From: Lachnospiraceae bacterium A4
Lineage (GTDB): Bacteria; Bacillota; Clostridia; Lachnospirales; Lachnospiraceae
DNA: 64,000 nucleotides
Assembly: GCA_000403215.2 (NCBI GenBank)
Contig: KE159540.1
Coordinates: 17,382 to 81,381, forward strand
Reading direction: 5' to 3'
Part shown: positions 24,543 to 33,801 of the stretch, piece by piece
Position numbering within the stretch: the stretch's first letter is position 1
How the letters are laid out: each line of letters begins with the position of its first letter
Notes under the pieces: model-generated
Database searches by the model: none
The model's input: only the letters and a program-made list of their open reading frames with translations
Told to the model about the DNA's origin: nothing
Made by a program: the position numbers and the translations under genes

Positions 24543-25225
24543 ATAAATTAACCAACAGAATTTATTTTTTAGAACACGCCCCCGAAGTGGACAGACCGAT
24601 GTTAGCTTATCTTAAAGGAGATAAAATTTCTCTGGCGATTGATGCTGGATATTCGGCATCTCATGTTCAGGATTTTTACAGGGCAATCGAAGCGGAACAG
24701 TTTAACAAGCCGGATTTTACGGTTATTACACATTGGCATTATGACCACACCTTTGGTATGCACGCAATCAATGGAATAAGTATTGCCTATGGCAAAACAA
24801 ATGAGTTCCTCAAAGACCAGCAAGAACAGGCAAAAAACCTCAATTATATCGAAATTCTGAAAAAGGAAGATATTCATTTTAGAAAAGAATATTGCGGACA
24901 GGACAAATTAAGTATTGTGCTGTCCGACATAACTTTCTCGGATAAAATGACTTTGGATTTAGGTGGCATTACTGCACAAATCTTTCATACAATTTCGCCA
25001 CATTCAGAAGATACTACTTGTGTTTATGTGCCAGAAGAAAAAGTTTTGTTTTTAGGAGATTCAACGAGTGAAGATTTCTTTAATAATGGATATATGGATA
25101 AGGATAAACTGTATTCTTTGGTTCAGACTATTCAATCTATCGATTGTAAATATTGCATACTAAGTCATTGCGAACCTCTTAGTAAAGAGGATTTGCTTGC
25201 TTATTTGTTGTCAGTAGAAGCTTGA
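24533..25225 (+). CDS. metallo-beta-lactamase-fold hydrolase
   Basis: A 230-residue protein with the superfamily metal motif THWHYDHTFG (about residue 68), LGDSTSEDF (second metal Asp) and LSHCEPL (third metal His region). The group is large (hydrolases, glyoxalases, lactamases) and the substrate cannot be told. It overlaps the deaminase gene, so the two are one cargo operon, perhaps modifying and then degrading the same compound (inference). The ATG at 24533 follows AAGGTGG. Confidence 0.75.
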   Translation: MGLNKLTNRIYFLEHAPEVDRPMLAYLKGDKISLAIDAGYSASHVQDFYRAIEAEQFNKPDFTVITHWHYDHTFGMHAINGISIAYGKTNEFLKDQQEQAKNLNYIEILKKEDIHFRKEYCGQDKLSIVLSDITFSDKMTLDLGGITAQIFHTISPHSEDTTCVYVPEEKVLFLGDSTSEDFFNNGYMDKDKLYSLVQTIQSIDCKYCILSHCEPLSKEDLLAYLLSVEA

Positions 25226-25308
25226 AATTCCATTTTGCTATTTTTCTACATCGGGTCAACTTGCCCCGAACTTTTACAACTAAATACCCGCCGCCCAGCG
25301 GCATACCG

Positions 25309-25343
25309 AGCAGGAAATCTGAAAAAGGTCTCCTGCTTTTTTT
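25309..25343 (+). terminator. Rho-independent terminator before the relaxase gene
   Basis: AGCAGGA (25309-25315) pairs with TCCTGCT (25331-25337), followed by a T-run. A second hairpin, GGTGGC/GCCACC at about 25357-25373, follows and may belong to the origin of transfer. Confidence 0.65.
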
Positions 25344-25406
25344 CTGCCCAAAATGAGGTGGCAAAACGCCACCCCATCCACCAAGCATAGAAAGGAGGGA
25401 CACGAA

Positions 25407-26987
25407 ATGCCCTGTCCACACAACGAAATCACGATTGTACAGCGAAGCCAGCGGCAGTCTGCGGTTGCCGCCGCTGCTTACCAGAGTGGCGAAAAGCTTT
25501 TCTGTGAATATGACCAGCAAGTGAAGCACTACCCGGAAAAGCGTGGTATCGTCCACAATGAAATCCTGCTCCCGGCAAATGCCCCACAGAAATATGCAGA
25601 CCGCAATACCCTATGGAACGCCGCCGAAGCGGTGGAGAAACAATGGAACTCTCAGCTTGCAAGGCGGTGGGTGCTTACCATCCCCAGAGAGATACCACCT
25701 GACCAGTATGCTGTCCTTGTCCGGGAGTTTTGTAAACAGCAGTTTGTTTCCAAAGGCATGATTGCTGACTTTGCCATCCATGACCCCCATCCGCCGGGAC
25801 ACAATCCCCACGCCCATGTCATGCTGACTATGAGGGCAATGGATGAACATGGGAAATGGCTTCCCAAGAGCCGCAAGGTTTATGACCTTGACGAAAACGG
25901 GGAACGGATAAAACTTCCCTCCGGCAGATGGAAAAGCCACAAGGAAGATACGGTTGACTGGAACGACCAGAAGTATTGTGAAATCTGGAGGCATGAATGG
26001 GAGGTCATCCAGAACCGCTATCTGGAAGCCAATGACCGCCCGGAGCGTGTGGACTTGCGTTCCTATGCCAGACAGGGGCTTGATATTGTCCCCACTGTCC
26101 ATGAGGGTGCTGCTGTCCGGCAGATGGAAAAACGTGGTATCCAGACGAATATCGGCAATCTGAACCGGGAAATCAGAGCCGCCAACCGCCTGATGAAGTC
26201 CATCCGGCAGCTTATCCAAAACCTCAAAGGCTGGATTACCGAGCTGGGAGAAAAACGGAAAGAGCTGCTTGCACAAAAAGCGGCGGAGGAAGCGGTCTTT
26301 CTTCCAAATCTGCTGATGAAGTATATGGAGATACGAAAGGAAGAACGGAAGGACTGGACAAGGGCTGGACAGAACCGGGGGACTTCACAGGACTTAAAGG
26401 CAGTCAGCGAAGCCCTGTCCTATCTCCGGCAAAAGGGGCTTTCTACTGTGGAGGACTTAGAAGTATTTCTGGAATCTTCCGGGAAATCAGCCGCAGATTA
26501 CCGCAATCAGATGAAGCCAAAGGAAGCCCGCAGCAAAGTGATTGACGGGATTCTTGCCAGCCGGACAGACAGCAAGGAATGTAAGCCCGTCTATGACAAG
26601 TACCAGAAGATATTTTTTAAGAAAACAAAGGAAAAATTCAAACAGGAACACCCGGAGGTTGCCCGGTATGAGAAAGCCGCCGCCTACCTTGCTAAGCACC
26701 CGGACGATAAGGACAGCACTCAAAAGGAACTGCAAGAGGAGCAGGAAACGCTTCTCAGCGAAATCGCAGAGCTGAAAGTACCGCTGACCGAGGTACAGGA
26801 GGATTTGAAGAAGCTGCGGGACATCCGTTATTGGGTACGGAAAGCCACACCCGGCACAGAGGAAAGTAAAGAGCCACCCAAGAAACAGCCCATCAAGGAA
26901 GCCTTGCAGGATAAGGTGGACGAGAAAAAGGCTAAAAGAACTATCCCGGCGCAGACAAAACGCAAACAACAGGATATGGAACTTTAA
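25407..26987 (+). CDS. MobA/MobL family relaxase
   Basis: A 526-residue relaxase of the MobA/MobL (MOBQ-like) family. CPHNEITIVQRSQRQSAVAA at the N-terminus carries the conserved start and candidate tyrosine region. The metal-binding histidine motif is PPGHNPHAHVMLTMR (about residue 130). RVDLRSYARQGLDIVPTVHE is the third family block. A long coiled coil fills residues 250-500. It would nick the element's origin of transfer so that it can be mobilized by a co-resident conjugation system, such as the ICE next to it. AAAGGAGGG precedes the ATG. Confidence 0.85.
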   Translation: MPCPHNEITIVQRSQRQSAVAAAAYQSGEKLFCEYDQQVKHYPEKRGIVHNEILLPANAPQKYADRNTLWNAAEAVEKQWNSQLARRWVLTIPREIPPDQYAVLVREFCKQQFVSKGMIADFAIHDPHPPGHNPHAHVMLTMRAMDEHGKWLPKSRKVYDLDENGERIKLPSGRWKSHKEDTVDWNDQKYCEIWRHEWEVIQNRYLEANDRPERVDLRSYARQGLDIVPTVHEGAAVRQMEKRGIQTNIGNLNREIRAANRLMKSIRQLIQNLKGWITELGEKRKELLAQKAAEEAVFLPNLLMKYMEIRKEERKDWTRAGQNRGTSQDLKAVSEALSYLRQKGLSTVEDLEVFLESSGKSAADYRNQMKPKEARSKVIDGILASRTDSKECKPVYDKYQKIFFKKTKEKFKQEHPEVARYEKAAAYLAKHPDDKDSTQKELQEEQETLLSEIAELKVPLTEVQEDLKKLRDIRYWVRKATPGTEESKEPPKKQPIKEALQDKVDEKKAKRTIPAQTKRKQQDMEL

Positions 26988-27053
26988 CAGACACTTGCCA
27001 TTTTCAATCAGAGAATGTCAGGTGTTTTTTCTTTTTTTCAAGGAGGGACAGAT

Positions 27054-27698
27054 TTGAATGTATTTGAAGCTGTGAAGCAGTCCGTCACAACCAGACAGGC
27101 TGCGGAGCATTATGGAATCCATGCAGGGCGGAACGGGATGGCTTGCTGCCCGTTCCATCACGATAAAACCCCAAGCATGAAGCTGGATCGGCGTTACCAC
27201 TGCTTCGGTTGCGGTGCGGATGGGGATGTGATTGATTTTGCCGCCGCCCTGTATGGGCTGGGAAAGAAAGAAGCCGCCGTACAACTGGCACAGGACTTCG
27301 GGCTTTCCTATGAGGACTGGAAGCCGCCGGGAAAGGCAAAAAAGCCCAAGCCCTGGCAGAAATCCCCGGAGGAACAGTTTCAAGAAGCAAAGAGCCGCTG
27401 CTTCCGTATTCTTGCCGATTATCTCCATCTGCTTCGGGCATGGAGAACGGACTACGCCCCACACTCCCCGGAGGAAGCCTTTCATCCCCGGTTTATAGAA
27501 GCCTTACAGAAGCAAGACCAAGTGGAGTATCTGCTGGATGTGCTGCTGTTCGGGGAAACAGAGGAAAAAGCGGCTTTGATTACGGACTACGGAAAGGATG
27601 TGATACAGCTTGAACAGCGAATGGCAGAGCTTGCCGCCGCAGACGCAGCAAGAACTAAAAAACACCATGAACGCCATGCAGCCACCCCAGAGCATTGA
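27054..27698 (+). CDS. CHC2 zinc-finger (primase-like) protein
   Basis: A 214-residue protein. Residues 8-65 form a DnaG-type CHC2 zinc ribbon: RNGMACCPFHHDKTPSM, YHCFGCGADGDVIDF. The rest is helical (LGKKEAAVQLAQDFGLSYED). TTG at 27054 is chosen because AAGGAGGG lies seven bases before it; an ATG at 27015 has none. It overlaps the VapE-like gene by 32 bases. Together they form a primase-helicase type pair for replication of the transferred strand. Confidence 0.75.
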   Translation: MNVFEAVKQSVTTRQAAEHYGIHAGRNGMACCPFHHDKTPSMKLDRRYHCFGCGADGDVIDFAAALYGLGKKEAAVQLAQDFGLSYEDWKPPGKAKKPKPWQKSPEEQFQEAKSRCFRILADYLHLLRAWRTDYAPHSPEEAFHPRFIEALQKQDQVEYLLDVLLFGETEEKAALITDYGKDVIQLEQRMAELAAADAARTKKHHERHAATPEH

Positions 27699-29004
27699 GG
27701 AAATCAAGGAGGGGCTGGAAACTACCGAGAAAGGCGGCGTCCGTCAGAGTATACGGAACTGCCTGACTGTATTCCAGCGTGACCCGCTGCTTTCCGGGGC
27801 TATCGCATACAATATCCTGACTGACCGCAAGGACATCATAAAGCCCATCGGCTTCCACAGGGAAAGCACCCCCCTGAACGATACAGATATGAAGTATCTG
27901 CTTCTCTATCTGGAAGAAACCTACGGGCTTACCAATGAGAAAAAGATTGATAACGCCATCGGGATTGTGGCGAATGAAAACAAGTACCACCCCATCCGGG
28001 ATTATTTAAGTTCCCTTGTGTGGGACGGGACAGAGCGAATCCGCTTCTGCCTGCGGCACTTTCTGGGGGCTGACGCAGACGATTACACCTATGAAGCGTT
28101 GAAGCTGTTCCTGCTGGGTGCAATCTCACGAGCCTTTCAGCCGGGGTGCAAGTTTGAAATCATGCTTTGTCTGGTAGGCGGTCAGGGGGCTGGCAAGTCC
28201 ACCTTCTTCCGTCTGCTGGCAATCCGGGACGAGTGGTTCTCCGATGATTTGCGGAAGCTGGACGATGACAATGTGTACCGCAAGCTGCAAGGTCACTGGA
28301 TTATCGAAATGTCGGAAATGATGGCAACCGCAAACGCCAAGAGCATTGAGGAAATCAAGTCATTTTTAAGCCGGCAGAAAGAGGTTTACAAGATACCCTA
28401 TGAAACCCACCCGGCAGACCGCCCCCGTCAGTGCGTGTTTGGCGGCACTTCCAATGCCCTTGATTTTCTTCCCCTTGACCGTTCCGGCAACCGCCGCTTT
28501 ATCCCCGTCATGGTGTACCCGGAGCAAGCCGAGGTTCACATTTTGGAGGACGAAGCCGCTTCCAGAGCCTATATCGAGCAGATGTGGGCGGAAGCGATGG
28601 AGATTTACCGAAGCGGCAGGTTCAAGCTGGCTTTCAGCCCCGCCATGCAGCGGTATCTCAAAGAACACCAGCGGGATTTTATGCCGGAGGACACCAAAGC
28701 CGGAATGATACAGGCGTATCTTGATAAGTACACCGGGAGCATGGTCTGTTCCAAGCAGCTCTACAAGGAAGCCTTGAACCATGCCTTTGACGAACCGAAG
28801 CAATGGGAAATCCGGGAAATCAACGAGATTATGAACCAGTGCATTTCCGGCTGGCGGTACTTCCCGAATCCAAGAATGTTTTCAGAATATGGCAGACAAA
28901 AGGGCTGGGAGCGTGAAAACCCGGCAACGGACTCCGGCAACCCGTCTGAAAAAATGGTGGACGGTTTTGTGGAGGTCACAGAACAGATGGAGCTTCCATT
29001 CTGA
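27667..29004 (+). CDS. VapE-family (virulence-associated E) ATPase/helicase
   Basis: A 445-residue protein. EIMLCLVGGQGAGKSTFFRL (about residue 165) is the Walker A region, GHWIIEMSEMM the Walker B block, and VFGGTSNALDFLPLDRSGNR the typical VapE/superfamily 3 sensor region. These proteins act with CHC2/primase partners in phage satellites and mobilizable elements. The start is uncertain: ATG at 27667 is used; a TTG at 27610 would add 19 residues. Confidence 0.75.
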   Translation: MNAMQPPQSIEEIKEGLETTEKGGVRQSIRNCLTVFQRDPLLSGAIAYNILTDRKDIIKPIGFHRESTPLNDTDMKYLLLYLEETYGLTNEKKIDNAIGIVANENKYHPIRDYLSSLVWDGTERIRFCLRHFLGADADDYTYEALKLFLLGAISRAFQPGCKFEIMLCLVGGQGAGKSTFFRLLAIRDEWFSDDLRKLDDDNVYRKLQGHWIIEMSEMMATANAKSIEEIKSFLSRQKEVYKIPYETHPADRPRQCVFGGTSNALDFLPLDRSGNRRFIPVMVYPEQAEVHILEDEAASRAYIEQMWAEAMEIYRSGRFKLAFSPAMQRYLKEHQRDFMPEDTKAGMIQAYLDKYTGSMVCSKQLYKEALNHAFDEPKQWEIREINEIMNQCISGWRYFPNPRMFSEYGRQKGWERENPATDSGNPSEKMVDGFVEVTEQMELPF

Positions 29005-29057
29005 AAATGACAGCCTGTTGCACACCCTGTTGCTATCCCGTTGCCGAGCCGGTTGCC

Positions 29058-29089
29058 GGAGAAAATCCCATAACTGCGGGCTTTTCTCC
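29058..29089. repeat. hairpin in the gap before tnpW
   Basis: A 12-bp stem with one mismatch (29058-29069 with 29078-29089). The same 240-base gap (29005-29245) holds about six copies of CGTTGCC or GTTGC; no gene is seen. Confidence 0.4.
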
Positions 29090-29245
29090 CCTATGACAAC
29101 CAAAACAACAGAAAAATAAAAGAAAAATATAAATAGTAACCATCGCCAGATTGAGATTGTTTGCAAGGTCTTTTGAAGCCCGTTGCCGGACTTCGTTGCC
29201 GACACCCTCTGTCTGGCTATTTTCATGTATGGAGGATAACTGCCT

Positions 29246-29443
29246 ATGGCAAAAAACAAAACAGAGATTCATGTGACTACTGTGTTTGACGGGGAGCTTG
29301 ACGCAACCGATGTGTTCGTCAGCCTGATTTCCCAGAAATATGGAAAGACAAATTCAAAAGAATATCTTGCTAAAAAGAAAGATTTGAAGTATAATGAAGA
29401 TGAGGTTCAAAAGAGCCAGATACCGTCTGGATTGTGTGGGTAA
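29246..29443 (+). CDS. TnpW-like small transposon protein
   Basis: A 65-residue protein beginning KNKTEIHVTTVFDGELDATD, then VFVSLISQKYGKTNSKEYLA. I associate this with the short protein preceding the large serine recombinase in Clostridial mobilizable transposons (called TnpW in some elements). TGGAGGA lies upstream. It ends directly at the recombinase start. The role is unknown, perhaps directionality or regulation. Confidence 0.6.
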   Translation: MAKNKTEIHVTTVFDGELDATDVFVSLISQKYGKTNSKEYLAKKKDLKYNEDEVQKSQIPSGLCG

Positions 29444-31114
29444 ATGGCTATGATGAACGAAATGGAATACAGAACAATCGGTTCGGCACTTGCCGGGGGC
29501 TATCGTGCAGCGGTCTATTGCAGACTGTCAAAGGACGATGACCTGCAAGGCGAAAGTGCCAGTATCGCAAACCAGCGTGATATGCTGGAAAAATACTGCG
29601 AAAAGCAGGGATGGGAGGTTGTGGCAGTCTATCAGGACGATGGCTTCACAGGTCTTAATATGGAGCGTCCTGATTTACAGAGAATGTTGAGAGCCATTGA
29701 GCGCAGGCAAATCAACCTTGTCATCACGAAAGACCTCAGCCGACTGGGGCGGAACTATCTGCAAACCGGGCATTTGATTGAGGACTTTTTCCCAAGAAAC
29801 GGTGTCCGCTATATCGCCATGAATGACGGTATCGACACCCTGCGGGATAACAACGATATTGCCCCGTTCAAGAATATCCTGAACGAGATGTACAGCAAGG
29901 ATATTTCCAAGAAAGTCCATTCCTCTTATCTTCTGAAAGCGCAGAAAGGACAGTTTACCGGGTGTCTTGCCCCGTTTGGGTATCGGAAAGACCCGGAGGA
30001 CAAAAACCATCTGCTCATTGACGAGGAAACCGCCCCGATTGTGCGGCTGATTTTCGGATATGCCCTGAACGGTCATGGTCCGAACTATATCCGCAGACGG
30101 CTGGAGGAAGAAAAAATCCCCTGCCCCACATGGTGGAACCGGGAACGGGGGCTTCGCAATACCCGCACCAAATGGGAAAAGAAAGACCCGGAAAACGGGC
30201 GGTATATGTGGGACTTCTCCGTTATCAAAGACCTTTTGATGAATCCCGTCTACACCGGGGCGATTGCTTCCCAGAAAAAAGACTACCGCTTCAAAATCGG
30301 CACGATTGGGGAAAAGAAGCCGGAGGACTGGATTGTGGTGGAGGGACAGCATGAACCGCTGATTGACCGCATGAGTTTTGACATTGTGCAGAACAAGCTG
30401 AAATCCCGCCAGCGTCCGGGGCAGACCAATGAAATCAGCCTGTTTGCCGGACTGCTAAAATGCGGCGAGTGTGGGAAGTCGCTGACGATACGCTACACAA
30501 ACGCAAAACATCCCCAGCGGATATACTCCTGCAAAACCTACAATGCCTTTGGAAAGAACCACTGCACCCAGCACCGGATTGATTATGACACCCTTTACAG
30601 CCATGTGCTGCGGAAAATACGGGAATGTGCCAGAGCTGCCCTGATGGACGGGGAAGCGGTTGCCGACCGCCTGACCAATACCTGTGAAGCCGAGCAGCGG
30701 GAACAGCGGGAAGCAATGGAACGCTCCCTTACAAGGGACGAGGAACGGATTGAGGTTCTGGACAAAATGGTAATGCGGCTTTATGAGGATATGATTGCAG
30801 GGCGTATCAGTGAGCAGAACTTCAACACCATGCTGGAAAGGACACAGACCGAGCAGACGGAGCTTAAAACAAAAGTGTCCGAGGGCAGGAAGCGGCTGTC
30901 CGATGAAGTCCAGCTTGCCAATGACGCAAAACAATGGGTGGAAGCCATTCAGGAATACGCCAACATCACAGAGCTGGACGCAGCCACCCTCAACCGCTTA
31001 ATCAAAGAAATCGTCGTGCATGAGCGCATTGACGAAAATAAAACAAGACACATTTCTATCGAAATTCATTTTAATCTCAAACCCATCCCGGAGGTGGAAC
31101 AGGTCACTGCCTGA
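29444..31114 (+). CDS. large serine recombinase (TnpX/TndX-like)
   Basis: A 556-residue integrase. Residues 20-160 are the resolvase domain with the nucleophile serine in AAVYCRLSKDDDLQGE and the arginine block DLSRLGRNYLQTGHLI. The recombinase domain follows (APFGYRKDPEDKNHLLIDEE), then a zinc ribbon (LLKCGECGKSLTIRY ... YSCKTYNAFGKNHC) and a C-terminal coiled coil. It would excise and integrate the mobilizable element spanning roughly 19.6-31.2 kb. The right end of the element is 50-90 bases after this gene. Confidence 0.9.
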   Translation: MAMMNEMEYRTIGSALAGGYRAAVYCRLSKDDDLQGESASIANQRDMLEKYCEKQGWEVVAVYQDDGFTGLNMERPDLQRMLRAIERRQINLVITKDLSRLGRNYLQTGHLIEDFFPRNGVRYIAMNDGIDTLRDNNDIAPFKNILNEMYSKDISKKVHSSYLLKAQKGQFTGCLAPFGYRKDPEDKNHLLIDEETAPIVRLIFGYALNGHGPNYIRRRLEEEKIPCPTWWNRERGLRNTRTKWEKKDPENGRYMWDFSVIKDLLMNPVYTGAIASQKKDYRFKIGTIGEKKPEDWIVVEGQHEPLIDRMSFDIVQNKLKSRQRPGQTNEISLFAGLLKCGECGKSLTIRYTNAKHPQRIYSCKTYNAFGKNHCTQHRIDYDTLYSHVLRKIRECARAALMDGEAVADRLTNTCEAEQREQREAMERSLTRDEERIEVLDKMVMRLYEDMIAGRISEQNFNTMLERTQTEQTELKTKVSEGRKRLSDEVQLANDAKQWVEAIQEYANITELDAATLNRLIKEIVVHERIDENKTRHISIEIHFNLKPIPEVEQVTA

Positions 31115-31202
31115 CCTGTCCCGCCGGGACGGTTCTCTTAACAACACCATATAGATTTTTTGTACGCCGCCGCCCGCCATCGAGCAGAGTTTTTACACCT
31201 AA

Positions 31203-31286
31203 TTGGGGATAAAACAGCTCATGGCCGGGGGCGGCATCATCGTCATCGGCACGACCCTCATCCCGCTGCTGTCGGGGCTGTTTTAA
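31203..31286 (+). pseudogene. Maff2-family gene remnant (3' end only)
   Basis: The frame reads GIKQLMAGGGIIVIGTTLIP then LLSGLF and stops. This is the end of the small membrane Maff2 protein that precedes the VirB6-like gene in Tn1549-type ICEs. A stop codon lies directly upstream and the 5' part is missing, so the junction with the mobilizable element lies within about 31195-31206. No matching 5' half was found to the left of that element. Confidence 0.7.
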
Positions 31287-31298
31287 GGGCGGCGGCTT

Positions 31299-32164
31299 AT
31301 GGACTTTCTCACCGACTGGCTCACGGACTGGCTGAAAGAGCTGCTGATTGGCGGCATCATGGGGAACCTTGAGGGGCTCTTTGATACCGTCAATGCCCAG
31401 GTCGGAGAGATTGCGGTGCAGGTAGGGACGACCCCGGCGGCATGGAACGCCGGGGTTTTCTCCCTCATCCGCCAGCTTTCCGAGACGGTGATTTTACCCA
31501 TCGCCGGGCTGGTGCTGACCTTTGTTGCCACCTATGAGCTCATCCAGATGCTCCTTGAAAAAACAATATGCACGAAGTAGACGTGGCGAACCTCTACAAA
31601 TGGATGTTCAAGACCGCGTGTGCGGTGCTGATACTTTCCAACACGTTCAATATCGTGATGGCCGTCTTTGATGTGTCGCAGAGCGTGATTTCCCGCTCTG
31701 CCGGGCTGATACAGGGCTCCACGGCGGTTTCGCCGGATATGCTGAACAACCTCCAGACCACGCTGGAGGGGATGGACTTGGGCCCGCTCCTTGGGCTGTG
31801 GCTCCAGTCCTCGGTCATCGGGCTCACCATGCAGGCGCTGGGCATCATCATCTTCGTGCTGGTGTACGGAAGAATGATAGAAATATATCTGCTGACCAGC
31901 CTTGCGCCCATCCCCGTTGCCACCCTCTCCAACCGGGAGGTGGGCGGCATGGGGCAGAACTACTTAAAATCCCTTTTCGCCGTGGGCTTTCAAGGGATGC
32001 TGATTTTAGTCTGCGTCGGCATCTATGCGGTGCTGGTGCAGAACATTGCCGCCGGGGGCGACCCCATCGGCGCGATATGGGGAACCGTGGGCTATACGGT
32101 GCTCCTTTGTTTCATGCTGTTCAAGACCGGGACAATCGCCCGCAGCATCTTCGGGGCCCACTGA
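31299..32164 (+). pseudogene. VirB6/TrbL-like conjugation membrane protein, frameshifted
   Basis: Two frames together make one VirB6-like inner-membrane protein: LTDWLKELLIGGIMGNLEGL to FVATYELIQMLLEK, then HEVDVANLYKWMFKTACAVL to FKTGTIARSIFGAH. It has about six membrane segments and would form the DNA channel of the secretion system. The break is at a run of six A residues (31558-31563). One more A restores the frame, so this is either a one-base deletion or a sequencing error. As read, translation ends after 93 residues, with a second frame from 31568. Confidence 0.8.
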
Positions 32165-32178
32165 TTTAGCGGCACTTC

Positions 32179-32193
32179 GGGACATTTTGTCCC
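32179..32193. repeat. ICE palindrome copy 1
   Basis: GGGACATTTTGTCCC between the VirB6-like gene and the next gene. Noncoding. Confidence 0.8.
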
Positions 32194-32217
32194 AAAGTCC
32201 GGGAAAGGAGGCCGGAT

Positions 32218-33005
32218 ATGCCGAGGCGTTATAAGCTGGGCCCGGAGGGTGAAATGCGCCGGGCATGGGGCGGCAAGCTCCCGGAAGAATTTACCCAGCA
32301 GGATATGCTGGCGTTCATGGCTGATACGGACTTGCTCTTGGGCGGGACGGTATCGGCGGAAACACTGTCCGCGATACACGCGGCAGGCTATGACTATATG
32401 GGCGGGGCGGTCATCCCCCGTCCCGGAAAGGAGGATTTATCTATGGCGAACACACAGACGGCGGTTCAGACCGCTGAAATGGCGGAGGCCGCCCAGGAGG
32501 AAATGCGCCGTCTGATTTTCGAGGCCCCATCGCGGAGCTGGCAAAACACCAGGGCATCAGCGTGGACGAGGCCGTGGCTCTCCGGGTGGAGCAGAACCTT
32601 GCCGCCGCCACTATCCCCATCGAGGTATCGGTGCGGCCCATTGAGCCCCAGGGCAAGCTGATAGGCTTTGCCAGCGTCAACTTCGGCGGCGTGGTGGTGG
32701 ACGATTTCAAGGTGGTGAACGGGCAGAACGGCATTTTCTTAGGTGCGCCCTCAAAACCCGACCCCACCAGCAGGACGGGCTACCGGGCCACGGTGCGTAT
32801 CAATGACCGGGCCACCCAGGAGCGGCTGAACGCGGCGGGGGTGGAGGCGTACCATTCGGCGGTTGAGAAACTTATCGCCCGGGCCGAGGCGGTGCGCCCC
32901 GCGCCCATCCGGGAGCAGATGGATAAGGCGGGAAAGGAGGCCGCGCAGAAAAATGCCGCCCGCTCCGCCCCGGCAAAGGGAAAGGAGGGACGGGATGGCA
33001 GATAG
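32218..33005 (+). pseudogene. SpoVG-like ICE protein, frameshifted
   Basis: One frame from 32218 (MPRRYKLGPEGEMRRAWGG) runs past a second good start at 32443 (GGAAAGGAGG upstream). It loses its sense after RRLIFEAP near 32525. The continuation IAELAKHQGISVDEAVALRV lies in the next frame and leads into a SpoVG-like domain (VSVRPIEPQGKLIGFASVNF, VVDDFKVVNGQNGIFLGAPS) and a basic tail. Four C residues at 32525-32528 where five would keep the frame mark the break. The first 75 codons may be a separate small gene. SpoVG-fold proteins bind nucleic acid; the ICE role is unknown. Confidence 0.65.
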
Positions 33006-33801
33006 CTTGGCCTTGGGACAAAATGTCCCAAAGTCCCCGGAGGGCCCGGTGCTGGAACCCTCCGGGCTCTACCTTATGGACGGCATCGCGGGCCTGCGCT
33101 CCCTCCCGGAGCACTCGGTCGATATGCTTTTGACCGACCCGCCCTACGGAACGACCCGCAACTATTGGGACGTGCCTTTGCCGCTCCCGGAGCTATGGGA
33201 GGCGGTGCGCTGGGCGGTCAAGCCCTCCGGGGCGGTGCTGTTCTTCGCGCAGTGCCCCTATGACAAAATCCTCGGCGCGTCCAACCTCTCCATGCTCCGC
33301 TATGAATGGGTGTGGTACAAGAGCCGCTGTACGGGATTTTTGAACGCCCGCCGCGCCCCGCTGAAAAAGACGGAGAATATTTTGGTGTTCTATCGGCGGC
33401 TCCCCCTCTACAATCCGCAGTTTGAGCAGGGCAAGCCCTATAAGAAAATCGCATCCCAGCGCGACCAGAGCCCCAACTATGGGAAGTTTGTCCGCTCCGG
33501 CAGCGGCTCGGAGGACGGGCGACGGTTCCCGGGGAACCTGCTTTCATTCCAGACCGTGGCCCATACCGTCCACCCCACCCAGAAGCCCGTGGAGCTGTGC
33601 GGGTATCTGATAAAGACCTACACCGCCCCCGGCCAGGTGGTGGCGGACATCTGTGCGGGCTCCGGCACAACGGCCATCGCCGCGCTGAACACGGGCCGGG
33701 AATTTATCTGCTTTGAGACAGCCCCGGCCTTTTACGGCCCGGCCACGGAGCGCATCACGCAGGCGCGGGCGGCTGTGGCCGCTGGCGGAAAGGGGGTGTG
33801 A
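32995..33801 (+). CDS. site-specific DNA methyltransferase (DPPY type)
   Basis: A 268-residue amino-methyltransferase. LLTDPPYGTTRNYWD (about residue 45) is catalytic motif IV, and ADICAGSGTTAIAALNTGRE (about residue 225) is the AdoMet-binding motif I, placed after motif IV as in beta-class enzymes. HTVHPTQKPVELCGYLIKTY is motif X. It probably protects or marks ICE DNA on entry. AAAGGAGGG precedes the ATG. An ICE palindrome lies in codons 7-11, giving GQNVP. Confidence 0.85.
   Translation: MADSLALGQNVPKSPEGPVLEPSGLYLMDGIAGLRSLPEHSVDMLLTDPPYGTTRNYWDVPLPLPELWEAVRWAVKPSGAVLFFAQCPYDKILGASNLSMLRYEWVWYKSRCTGFLNARRAPLKKTENILVFYRRLPLYNPQFEQGKPYKKIASQRDQSPNYGKFVRSGSGSEDGRRFPGNLLSFQTVAHTVHPTQKPVELCGYLIKTYTAPGQVVADICAGSGTTAIAALNTGREFICFETAPAFYGPATERITQARAAVAAGGKGV
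33015..33029. repeat. ICE palindrome copy 2 (coding)
   Basis: GGGACAAAATGTCCC inside the methyltransferase gene, read as GQNVP. Confidence 0.85.
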
